This document shows, piece after piece, positions 1 to 11,917 of a stretch of 64,000 nucleotides of DNA (positions are counted from its first letter, which is position 1; each line of letters starts with the position of its first letter). The notes beneath the pieces are model-generated. The model searched no databases, had not been told where the DNA came from, and saw nothing but the letters and a program-made list of their open reading frames with translations. This DNA comes from Arthrobotrys musiformis (taxonomy: Eukaryota; Ascomycota; Orbiliomycetes; Orbiliales; Orbiliaceae): assembly GCA_036971715.1 (NCBI GenBank), contig JAVHJL010000004.1, positions 620,001 through 684,000 on the forward strand. Direction: 5' to 3'. The translations under genes were made by a program, and so were the position numbers.

Positions 1-3000
1 TTTTGTGGGTTCCCATCAAAAGTTCGAGACGCATAAAGTTTTTATGAATAGCCTCGTTGACTAGGCTGCGAGTTAGTGTGAGACGGTGGATGGCTAGGCC
101 GTTTACGCCTGCAATGACCGCACCCAGCGAGTTGTAATTGTTCATGTGGCGAAGGATCTATGTTGGACATGTTAGTGAGCCCTAAACTGTTCCGAAACGC
201 GACACGAGTCATACCCATGCAATGTTCATAAACTTTTCCAGTGCCCTCGCCCTATGCTTCGCCTTCGGTCGCTCCAAAATTATACTAGCAACCCAATATG
301 CAACCCGATTGAAATGAACAATTAGTTTGTTCATGTACTTCAAACTTTGCATCCTCTCCTTCTCTGCGGCGGGCACGCTGACGTGTCGAACAAAGTCTCG
401 AGGCTTGATACGACTGAACATAGTCCAATCTATTCTTGTGAGCTCATGTGCAATGTCTTCATCTGGAAGTTCCATGAATATCGAGTACTGTTCTCCAGCT
501 CCTCTAGGAGTTGCTTGGCCATGCGGCAGAGCATCCAGCAAACTAGATATATTCATCATACCTCCCTGAACATCAAGTGTAGGGCTGAGCGACGCATTCG
601 AAATATAACTATCTTTCCTTGTTTTGTCGGTGACTGGGCTGTATGCCGTGAGGCTATTGTCATCACTCGCGCCAGATTTGAATGATAGGGTCGAGATTAT
701 CGACATATTGCGTGGTGGAGGGGCGTTAGGTTGGAGATATGGTTGCATGATATGTAGAGGGAAAGTCGGGCTACTAGGTGGGTGGATCGCCATGTATGCT
801 GGCATACTGAATCGATGATGCGAGTCCGTGTCCTTCTTCCCCCAGATTTGGTCCTCGTCCTCGATAGCTTGGTTCAAAATTGCAATAATGTCCTTAGCCA
901 TGCCAGAAAATGTTCGGTTGCCTTCGAGAGAACGGGCGAAATCGACCGTTCTTTGCTTCGTCTCCGGATTCGCAAAGTCCCCAGGGCACTCCCAAACCCA
1001 CCAGTGCAATCTTGAGAGTATCCTTATCTTTTCGTTCATCTGAAGAAGTATGATAAGTTCCTCCTTGCTAACCCTCTCGAATTTGGCCAATATGGAATCG
1101 AGGAGATCGACTGGTGCCGCAAACTTTCTAAAAAAGCAAAGCATGACGGTCGCAAAATCCTGGTCTGCCCTCGACATCGGATAAGCAAGTAGTCGATCAA
1201 CCAAATCCTCCCACGAGACTCCGGTGTATTGACCGGAACCAGAATTGATCCGCTGTAGCGCCTGGTCTCGATCAAACATAACCTCGCTGAGTGACGACGA
1301 GTGCTCAGTTTTCCCTGGTAAGATATGAGGAGATGCCGCAGAAGTGCTCTTCGACCGTAGAAAGTTGGCTGCTACGCTGCTGTAGGCGGCGTGGTCGGCA
1401 TTTAAATAAGAAAAATCCTCTTCCTCCGCTGTTTCTCTTCCAAAGGATGGGTTGAAATCTTGGGTGTACGCCCGAATATTGGACATAGGCGAGTTTGGAG
1501 TCGAATGCGAGGCTCTGGTTGGAGACAGAAGCATACCGCTCGAAGCCGACAAAGATCTAGTTGCTCTTCCATGTCCCTTTCCTCCTTCCGATGTATCTCG
1601 AGTTTTCGAAAGAGATATCGATAACTCCGAACTTGCGCGACCATGATTGGGCTTGGGATCAGAAAATGGCGAAACCGACCGTGCGCTGTACCCAGAATTC
1701 GTTCGCCTCCGTTCATCCGCCTGCGTAGCTGCCTTTACCTCTGCAAAGTAGACATTGTAATCAGTAAACTCCGTTATCAAGAACAACATTTTGTCACCCG
1801 AAAAAACGTGGAAGCCAAGTTAAAAATGCTAAACACAACATTCAGCGCAAAGGGTTTCGCAAGTTTCGCAGAAACATTTGGAATCTAGCGCTAGGCAGGT
1901 ATCCTTTACAAGGGCTGGCTGTAGGACCGAATATAAACGAAATCTTGGGTGGCTTTTGTGCGACCTCTGGTGGTTTTTGAGGTTGGGATTTTGGCCGGGT
2001 CCACCCTTTGGGTCCTAAGGATAGGCGAGTTCTGCACCTTCCCTATTCTGCATCCGGCCGCCACGCGAAATTATAGCTTTTGGCCACTAGCTTGCTCAAC
2101 CCTTCCAAGTGCTTTTTCGACCCCGCTCTTGAGATCATACGAGCAACACGAGTGACGGGGGGGACAAGATGACTTTTTCTACAGAGGAGGGAGGGTTCCC
2201 CGTTCCGAGGAATATTTGAAAAACTTACCAGCTTTGCGTTGGATGATGTTGGAGAGCATCAAAGAGACACATCTCTTCTGACTTTGGCCGCCATCGGTCG
2301 AGGACGTCTCCACGACCTCCACGCCCAAAGTATGTTTTAATTCTTCGACCGCTTCAGGCTGTAAATCGCGCATCTGAATGGGCGAGTCACACTTCGACGC
2401 CACAAGAATCGTGGGAATTTCGGCCTTGAAAAAGAAATCTACGCTAGGCTTCAGCATCTATCTGCAAATGCATGCACACAGATGAAAAAAAAATCGCGGC
2501 TTGTGCAGGGACGTTTTAATAAACATACCTGTAACATCTGGGATCTTATCCAAGCTTGTCCGATCGTTCACATCGAAAATAACCAAGATTCCGTCGGCGG
2601 TCATGATTTCAGTACCGTCGTGCAGCTGCAAACGGGACGTAGTCAGCATTCCCATGAACTAAAGAAGAAGCCGGGTGAACTGATGCATATCAGGCGGCGA
2701 CCTACAGATGGCCAGGTGAAATTACTACTTCTGATATCGAGAGCGCTTAAATCCATCTCGACGAGTCGAACAACATATCTTAGATCGCCGTACCGGTAAA
2801 CTTTGAGACACGAAATGCATGATATTAACGAGCCGTGTCAGTATATATTAAGGAAGCTGCTTTCCAACCTACCTCGTTGACTAACGCCGTTGATAGGCGT
2901 CCTCCTCGGCCCGTTGTATCTTTGTATAAACGTGCTTTTCCCGGAGTTCTCTACCCCCAATACAACAATACAGATCTCCTGCGAGCTCTGGTCTAAGGAA

Positions 3001-3885
3001 TATGTCATCTAAAATGGGCACCAAGGAGTGTGAGCTTAAAACGGATCCCTAATGGAGTATCTATTCTAGGCCTCATACCGTGTCAGATATTCCGCGCGCA
3101 TCTACAGGGCTTGTAGGAGAGTCTGATGTTTGAAAAACTAAGAGATCGCCGGAATTGCCATTGAGCGCCTGTAAGTCTAGCTGAGAGTTGTGAACTCGAG
3201 ACATAACCCCTGGTAGGGGACTGGCCATGCAAGGAGGGAATTGTCGAGGAGCAGCTGGTGAAGTTGGTGAGATTTCCCCATCATCGTCCGATAGCTCTTC
3301 AGGTTCCAATGATTCGGATATACTACTAAAAGGTCGGGCAGTAGCATCTGACGAGGTTGTGTTATAGCTGTACAACGACCCTGGCGATTTGGGTCTGAGC
3401 AATCCATCCTCCTGGAGCAATGCATCATGATAAAGTGCTGCTGAAGACGCAGAAAAGGAGGGATTACGAAACACGGGATGTGAAATTGGCGGTGAGATGG
3501 GAGCGGGAAAAAACGGACGTGATTTTGATATTTCAGTAACCTCGGGTATTCTATCCGCTCGGGTGGGAGAGCTAATGGAAGGTGCGTAGGTGGAATTTCC
3601 ACTTTGAGGATAATTAGATGCCGCGGATTGAGTTCGTTGAAGATTATAGTTTCCGAGGGTCGTCTGTGAAGCTTGCCCGGCCCCAAGAACCCGCGGGTTA
3701 CGCTGGTTCTGCGGTCGCAGGCGAGCCGGTGTCGCCAGGCAGAAGGAGGCCCCTGCGCCTGCTGCGGTAATCATCTTGGATTGCTGGTCTCCCTGGTTAA
3801 GAACCCGTGTCAGCATAAGGGACAGGAAGGGCTGGTGACGTCGCTCAGAATTGGCGTAGATATCGATAATCTCTAGGATGGCCAT
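1..3885 (-). CDS. Ras guanine-nucleotide exchange factor with fused atypical small-GTPase domain (3' end cut by window)
   Basis: Rebuilt from seven exons: 3885-3079, 3008-2873, 2800-2706, 2625-2529, 2438-2229, 1740-215 and 157-1; every junction keeps phase. From the ATG at 3885 the first ~270 residues are Ser/Pro-rich. A P-loop GTPase domain follows: G1 GVENSGKST (~287-295), G4 as ASKCD, G5 as ETSS; the usual DTAGQ switch-II motif is not visible. After a second Ser-rich linker comes a RasGEF N-terminal (REM) module (~617-760), then the CDC25-type catalytic domain starting near 867 (ELPDEDIAHELTRIDW), with MNNYNSLGAVIAGVNG in the last exon. RasGEFs load Ras-family GTPases with GTP at membranes. 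The domain is not finished at the left edge. The 5' end is uncertain: an upstream in-phase open exon (4367-4005, donor CCAAG/GTAAAC joining an acceptor before 3939) could lengthen the N-terminus. The intron 2228-1741 is unusually long (488 nt). Confidence 0.85.
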
Positions 3886-3939
3886 TTTTGAGATAAACAA
3901 TGGTGGCTCGATTACAATAGAACATAATACAGAATATGC

Positions 3940-6900
3940 CTGCAACGGAAAAAAAAAAATAAGAATATCTAGGCGGAGGTTAAAGAACGAGATCATAAGT
4001 TTACCTTGGAAAGTCTATGGACCCAAGAGCCTAGAAAAAATAGAACAACGAATTGGCCGTCGAGCTTCTGGGTCACTGCATGTCGAGTTGCCTTTGTTCG
4101 ACCTAATGTTGGCTGAAACGCTGGTTCTGAGGTGGGTGACTTGTCACTGCACTGCAACCAACTGTCGGTTTCGTCGTAAGGCACCCAAACTGCGCACCAG
4201 AACTGAGTCGATGCTGGCGTTGCCCGCGGGTATTCTGAAACCGATGAAATCCAGAGATATAGCGCTACACTGGCCGACTGAAAGAAATGGCGAAGGAAGG
4301 AAGGATAAAGGCCGGGTACAACCGTGGTTTCACTCCAGTGAAACGTCGTGAATGACGGGAAAAACACGATCGAAACGAGTCTAGGTCGAAAGTCACGAAT
4401 CCTGCGAGGATCGATTTAAACTCGAAAGTTGGTCCCGATATACCCCTCCCGAGAGTACTGCTTCTAGCTATGCGTACGGACGTGTACGTAAGTGCGTACT
4501 TATGTATGTATGTCTGAGGTATGGGAGTGCGAGTCGATTCGAATCTGCGAGTTAAGCTCCCGTTCCAAAATGCGGCTGTTCAAAACCAAGTCCCCAAATT
4601 AAAACTTGAAGCGAGAAATCTATATTTGAATCCCCCTATATAAACCACATTCCCGGGACATTTGACTGCTATCCCCCAGATAACCTCCGGAAAGTCAGGT
4701 TGTGTGGAGCAAGATCGAAATTTGGACGGGTTGAGGTTGTCTTGCAAGTTAATAGTTGCTAGTTGACGGGCGCGGGCAGCAGCAGGCCAGATTCGGATTC
4801 AAATTCAGATTTGGGGTTCAGATCCAGGTGGAATGAGTCGGTTACGCTGTCGTCGTTAATGTTGCAAGTACTAGGCACGTACGTAGTTGGAATTGAATCG
4901 CCAGTTGTAGAAAAACGAAAGCGTTTAAACCCGGACAGGAACCAACAGATATGCAAAGCCCACCGTAGGTAGGAAGGGAGGAACAGACCAGACCTGGGAT
5001 TCAGAGTTCAAAGTGGGTACAAGGGCAGCTAGCAGACAGGTAGCCCAGCCCAGTCCAACCGACGACGCTAAACTCAAGAAACTGCTAACCCCTTGACTTT
5101 TCCAGGGAGACCGCAGACGGGCAAACTTCGGCAAAGGTGCTAAATATGTATGTATGGTTCGATTCTTGCAATCAACTGCGGGTATGTATCCAAGAGTTGA
5201 ACCAGTCCCTTGGTAATCCAGACAGAGGATGGAGTCCGGTGCAGTGAGTGAGATTGATATATTATTATCGTGGGAATAATATACCTACACACCAACAGCT
5301 GGGGTCTGGGGTTTCGTATACGAGGGCTGCGCTGCGGAGGAACGGCCGGGGTGGGTGAACCTGACAAGCGGCGAATGAAGTTCCCCAACGTCTGGCGGTA
5401 TGGAATAGTCAACTGATGCCAGTCGAAAAATCGAAAGACAGGCACGATCATACGAAAGAGAAAAAAGCGGTCACGAAAACTGGCTGGGTGCATGATATCA
5501 CCACTATCCTTTCCTGTCCTATCTTGCGTACTTGCGTACTTGCGTACTTGCGCACCGCTTTATTGGCCGACCTGCGTGGCCGTGGCTTGACTCGTCTGCT
5601 AAGATCCAGTTTTTTTTTTTTCCTCTAAATTCCCTTAGTTCGGAAAACTTACCCCTCAGAACAGCTCCAACATGAGAAGGAAATTTTTCCCGGATTGCAT
5701 TGAAAAGCAAATTTTCATGCGAGCGGGAAAAAGGAATGCGATCTCGGGTGCGTGCCAGAGGAGCCGATACCGTTAACAAGCGAGATATCACCGATGTCAA
5801 ATGCCTGTATGCAAGTATCTAAGCAAGTAATAAGAAGTAATTCTTCTTATATTAATACGTATGCAAGATACTCGAGCTCGACTAGAGTTTCTGGATTCGG
5901 GTGGTCCCCTCATGTGGCCTCGGGCTAGCTTCTCTCGAGATCTGGCGATCAAGACCAGACGGCTGGCGACGACAACTCAGGTTTACAACAAGTCTCGGCT
6001 TGATTCCGTGAGGGGAGGTTCAAGTAACTACAACATCACCATAGGGTGGTCTCGTTCCCAGAAAACAAGTATTTTCGTTCAAGCCGCCAATTCGAATTCA
6101 GGCGCTAGTCTGTATGTACTATGGCAGTACGATGAATCGAGGTGCTACCGATTGTTATCTTTTGACGAGGGCAGCGCCGCATTGCAAGAAAAACAGCTCA
6201 TGCATCAAGTCATGATATCAGCAGTGCATATAAAAAGAAGTAAGGAGGTTGATACGCGCGGTTCCAATAGTAATATATTACGCATATTTATTACTCATCT
6301 CACCAGACCTTCTTCTTCTTACCTTCAAGTGGCACGACCTACGATGGTTGAACAAGGGTTCAAAAATTGACATTGTTTGTCATGCTTTCCGGGAAATATT
6401 CGAAGCTGGGCGTTTTATTTTATTTTATCGATTAGGCTGTTCAGTTCAAACGAAGCCCAGCTGGTTTTCCAGCTCTTGACTCGTCGACCATGGCCATGGC
6501 TTCTTCAAACCTCAAAACTTCGCATTCCGTGGACCGTCTTACAAAGTACCATCGGTCATTGTCCCGTGCCATTCGTCTCCCTAATGCAACCTTGTCGTCA
6601 GACCATTTGCCCATCGGCCACGAAAAACGAGAAGGGCAAAAGAAAAAAAGAAAAAATATAAGAAAAGAAAAAAGTATGTGGAAGTGGGGCTTCGCTAGCT
6701 TTCGCCCACGAATCAAGTTCAAAGCCGTCCACGTGGGAATTGTAGGAACACAAAACTTGGCATTTTTGGCTGCCAGTAATTCTCGCCTATGCAGGCTAGA
6801 TGTGCGAATCAGCTTTCGGAGCTCATGCTTATTTTTTCGGTGTCATCAGCCTAGTTCACACTGCAGGATCGTCGATTATTAGTCCGCGGACTAGCCAGAT

Positions 6901-9900
6901 GTTAGGCTCGGGTTTAATATTTAAAATAGATGAAGATTCGGGTCTATCTTTTAGTGAATTTCCGAAATCCGAAGGATAGTTTTTGTTACAGATTTAATCG
7001 AACCTTGAAAATCCCAACATCGTGATATCATGACACTCCCCCGATTAATCATATTTCTATTTTCGGTGGGCAGTTGTATGGTCCGGGGAAATGTCTTTGG
7101 CTTGCAGATGTTGAAACCAGAAGTTCGGAAAGTTTAGGTTTTGAACCTAATAGCCATCAATGTTTTTCTCCCCACTGTCACGTCAGCCCACCGATGCCTA
7201 TTCAGCCAACAATAGCCGCTCCAGCCGAGTAATAGCATAATTGTAACGTTTACGATATCAGCGTGTCAAATAGGCCCAGAAAAACAGATCCACAAAGACA
7301 CGGGCGAACTCAAATTGAAAAATTGAGCTCGAAAATCTGTAATTAAATGCCAGAAGGATATTTAACGACTCCTGTGCTACACCGTTTTAGGGGTCACCAC
7401 ATGTTCAATCATCAAGGCGAACGTTGCACATGTGCAACTGGTCGCTATGTGCTACATGGTGCTATTAGAAATCTGGAAGTCGCCTGATATTTAAAAGGTA
7501 TTTTTGCCGTTTAGGCCGTCAACCTTGAGTGCTCCTCTCGCGACACAGATCGATTCCAGGATTCTTGAGCGGCTGGTGGTGTATACAACGATATATAGAA
7601 CTACTTTACGCCAAGGGAAACTATGAGACGAATTTACACTTGTCTACAACAGATATAACCACTCTAATACCGTACCACAGGTGCATGATCACCGCGTACC
7701 TTGACTGCAAAAACTCGGCCCCATTCCCGATTTCCGATACTTCCCACCTCCAGCCCCACCGCCAAGTCCATACCCCCATCCCGGACCCATGACCATTCAA
7801 GGATTTTGCCGAAGTCGAACCGAAAAAAACGGTCAAACTCCCACCTCCAAAGTCCGATTTCGAGCTTGGGCCAGCTACATACATCACATACATACATACA
7901 TAGAAGTTTCCTTGCATACTAAAAGAACACGGTAACCCTGCTACAGGTACATATGCACGACCGCACTAATGATATTCCCAAAATACGATCCCATGCTTTA
8001 ATATTGACGAATAACGTATTGAAGGAAACCGACAAGTGGGTCCCGGGATCCTGGTATTTGGTCTGTCACACCTGGATTTCCGATCTGATTTCCCCCTAGG
8101 CAAGGCTGTGAGACTCTGCGCCGTTCGTTTACCTCTTTTTGCGGGGTAGCGACGGAAATCTTTCGTCAGCTAAGCTGGGGTCCTGTTTTCCCCGTGGGAA
8201 ATGCGTGATTTTAAAATTCTGGGGTAGGGGAGGACAGTCGCTCAAGATACCCAATTCTTTACTTCTAATATTAATACGAACTTTTGGGCCGCTAAAAATT
8301 ACATTAAATCGCGCCCCCTTGAATATAGAGAAGCAACTTCATTGGCAGCCCAAATACTTTTGCCTACATCTATAGCCTGCAAGTTCGAAAGAAATTAATA
8401 CAGGGCGTTTGTGATGCTGATCATGAAAGTACGTACTTAAGAACGAAGTCAAGAAATAACCGAGAGGTCTTTACGGGTATAACCTCGTAACAAGGTGCAT
8501 ACAATTACCATCAACGTGGCCTACTTCAAGGCGCATCTCAGGGGCAGGATAACGCATCCTAAGCTGTTCAGAACGACCCTACACGGACCGGAAGGGATTG
8601 GAGCCGACCTGCCAGCGCTTATCGCAACGCAAGCCATGACATAAAATGCAACAATGCATGTTGCCTCCCTCGAGACCCTTACGCTGACGTTTTCGACCGG
8701 TCTAGATTCAATCACACATTCCAGGCCGGTTCGAGGCTAGCTCCGGCACGTATACCAAATAAGCCTGCACTTGCAACCTTCTCCTGAGTCGAGTAACTAC
8801 ACTGTAAGTAGTTGTGATTGCAGCCGGTGTGGATTTGAGCGACCGAGGCGATCTGGTTCCGGTCCAGGCTTTAAAACCAAGCGGACATACATGCGAGCAC
8901 TGCCCCAAAACGGTCATAGATGGCCAGAATTAGAACAGGAACGAACAACTTCGATTAACCGAGCCTATATGTTCCACACCCTCGTGTATAACATTTGCCC
9001 TCTTCTGGGCGAGGGGAATAGCTCACGAATATAATACCGGAGCATAAAACCGATTATGCTACCTGTTTCGGCTTACAAGTGTTGCAATTAGGAAGTGAAG
9101 TTGTACAATTGTGTTACGTTACACTAGTATATGCTCAACCAGCAGTATTTCCTATATTAGTTTATGGAGCAAAATATGGTGACCCTCTTTGGTTTCGCGA
9201 ACCATCTTAGCTTTGTGCCGCCAAATAACGTATATAACTAACACCACCAACGTACACCATACACCCTCAAATAGCTACTATGTCGAAATTTAGCAAGTCC
9301 GCCACTTGATTCACCAAGTATGTATGCATACATGTATGCATTCCCCTCTAATATGAAACGAGGCCTTAAATTAAGATTTCAAGCTAAGTTCGGATTATAA
9401 TCTTAATTCAAATTCATACACCATGTAGGCTAACACCGTAGACTATATATATTCAAGTTGTGGATGCACGTAACAATGTAAATTTAAAGGTATGAAGTTG
9501 GAGTTCATCAAACCCATTGTTTCGACCACATCGTAGCTATCTGCTGTTCTTTTGAATACCAAAGGTCTTGAGGACTATGTGTATTTCAAGACTTTTGATT
9601 AAGCTTCAAGGGCAGCTATGTAGTATATAAAGCTAGCCTCATTACACCTCTATAAATAGATGTCATAACATTCGGATAGAAAGAGGCTGGGGCTTTGGAT
9701 TCGGGCTTAAGCCCCCAAATCATGTTGCGAATTAGGCTTGCTTACACTATTTCCGCGTTGGAGTTATGATTTTCCATGGCTCTATACAGGTCTGTAGTCT
9801 TGAGCACCTCGAGAATCGACGATCTGGAATTTGGTACAGCTATTGCACTGCGCATTATCTGGAACACTCGTCACTACTAGTGGTCTCGCGGGGTTGCTAC

Positions 9901-9965
9901 TACGCTCCTTCTTTCTAGTTAGCTACTAGGCGCAGGCGCACAGTGGATATTTGCCAGTATCAAAA
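3940..9965. other. About 6 kb with no convincing gene
   Basis: The part near 4000-4700 is probably the 5' region of the RasGEF gene. The rest holds only short open frames without domain signatures; the longest is 5861-6370 on + (169 codons). It contains tandem short repeats (near 4487-4513 and 5523-5553) and AT-rich stretches between about 8.3 and 9.9 kb. One minus-strand frame (5800-5650) ends at a good GTAAGT donor and might be an exon of an unrecognised gene, but I could not assemble one. Confidence 0.5.
5523..5553. repeat. Tandem 8-bp repeat (CTTGCGTA, about four copies)
   Basis: Four consecutive near-perfect copies of CTTGCGTA are readable directly. Similar TACGTAAGTGCGTACTTATGTATG-type sequence, with related CGTA/TACG words, lies near 4487-4513. 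It is a simple-sequence tract in an intergenic region, with no evident function. Confidence 0.8.
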
Positions 9966-11917
9966 TTATGCACTGATATTGGAATCTAGAAGCACGAGAT
10001 TGTACCCAGACCCACAGTCAACCTTCGTAATCCTCCATCTACCTTCAATCATGCCAAGGTCTAGTCTCCTCCACACCCCCTTTCGTTTCTTTATCTCCTC
10101 GTCCACTCCTAGCGCCGTCGGTAGGCATCTATAATCACTCCCAAATCCCGTTTGTCCCATATCGCTCCCGCCAGAAACCCACAGATATCGGCTCTCCTCT
10201 TCGGCTAACACAACATAATCTTCCCCAACATAGACGCCATCAAACCCCACTGGTTCACTACCATGAGGATGAACTATGTCAACCATAACGACCTCCTCGT
10301 CTTCCTCCCCACCCTTCGATCTTGGCTCTAAGGAGGTATTTATGTTCTCGGTCCCATCACCACCCCAGATGTATACTGTTCCATCTTCTGCCAAGGCACC
10401 CTGAACATGTCCACCAGGATTCGCGCCGATTTGGTTTATGACGATTCCTTCGAGAGCGGTAACTTGGCCCCAGCCTTGGGCATTAGCGCCAGCTATTGAG
10501 GTGATAACGGCATCAGGCGGACGACCTAGTGAGTTAAAACGTTGGTCGCCGTATGTGTATATGTTTCCGTTTGACGTCAAGGCGACGAAACCGGTGGATG
10601 TAGATGATATTGATTTGAATATCACCTTTTTCGAAACCCCTTCGCTGGGGTAGTCTGTCTTCAGGTGAAAGGTTGATATCGGAGAAATAGAACCAGTTAT
10701 CAATGACTGTAATGACGCATCGTAGAGGTGCTTTGTGATCGAGGGCAATGGGGGGTATATTCTGATTATAGAACCGCCCGCTCTGGTTTCTTCGGAGAAA
10801 GGCGAATATAGAAAGCAGATGTCCCCGAGTCTGTTTATTTGGATGTCATCCACTGGGTTCTCGGTGGCGGCACAACGAAGTATCGTAAACGACCAATCCG
10901 TCAGTGAAAATGTATAGACGCTCCCGTCTGAGAGGATCAGGCCAAGGAACGCCCACCGGGTCCCGAACGCTTTTGTGACATTACAGGTCTGGACACCCGG
11001 GGGAAGTGGGACAGCAAGCTCCCGGGTTTTTCTAGAATTACCTGGTGCGTACGTCGAGAGGAGGCCACGGAGGTAGATATTTCCATCCCGCTCAACTATC
11101 AGGGTCAAATATTGCAAATGGGTATAACGTTAGCGTCCCATCAAAATCACAATTAAATGAAACGTGCGAGATGTAATTTGCGAAGGTGAGCGAAGGCTGT
11201 CATGCCAAAGGGCGAGCCGTACGCCATCCTTACTTCAACTCTAGGCCCGCCTGATTGGACATATCGTTGACACATGGCCTCGTCTATGCAGGTACGGACT
11301 GTTTTCATCCTGGTGCCTATAGCTGAGCTTGGACGACATCTTGACATCCAATTTTTAAAAAACAAAGAACGAAAGAAAATGCTTGTCTAATTTCCTCAGG
11401 AAGGTAGGATGTGCATACGGGGCAGAGCTTACATACCACAGATGCTGTGACTCCCCACATACAAAACCCGCATGGACTCCCTGGCTGTCATCACGACCGT
11501 GGGGGTATCCACAGATGTGAACAAACTAGGCTCCCGTATCGGTTCTGCAGGGGTATCGTTTCTATCCGTGTTCCCGTTCTTGAACCAATCGGTATCCACC
11601 TCCGTTGTTTTCCAGTTCGTCTCAATGCTCCAATCCGGGTCATCGGTCAATTGGCCATACAGATTACAGCCAAAGGCGAGCAACCGGAGCTTCTCTTTGT
11701 CGCAGCCGCCATACCCACTCAAATGCTCCATAGGATTATGGATCTCTAAGGAGAGCTGCACATCGCCACCTCGGTGGTTCGGGTTAGAGATGTCTGAAAC
11801 TAAGGTGATAGGCTCCAATAAATTCGAATCCTTGCTGCATGTTGGTGATAATCTTCTTCTTTTCCGTGACGTTGAATCCACGTTCGCCACGCAAACGGAC
11901 TCTTCTTGTGGATCCAT
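9966..11917 (-). CDS. RCC1-repeat (beta-propeller) protein
   Basis: Two exons, 11917-11437 and 11095-9966, joined by a 341-nt intron (donor G/GTATGT, acceptor GATAG, CTAAC branch site in between) give 536 residues. RCC1-type blades are recognisable by repeated short motifs: LLAFGCNLYGQL near residue 80, DGNIYLRG just after the splice, SDGSVYTFS, NGNIYTYGDQRFNSLG, EDGTVYIWGGD and SGGSDMGQTGFG, and a final CGSGYNLVLL. The first ~60 residues are polar with a basic RKRRR cluster that could be a nuclear signal. RCC1-like propellers act as GTPase exchange factors or as protein-interaction scaffolds; which applies here cannot be told. Open sequence inside the intron (11365-11153) was left out because it carries no blade motif and breaks the phase. 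Confidence 0.78.

Noticed and set aside
5861..6370. 169-codon open frame on +
   Set aside because: No domain, signal peptide or splice support; ordinary length for chance frames in this window.
11153..11365. Minus-strand frame between the two RCC1-gene exons
   Set aside because: Including it breaks phase and adds no RCC1 blade; it lies inside the intron.
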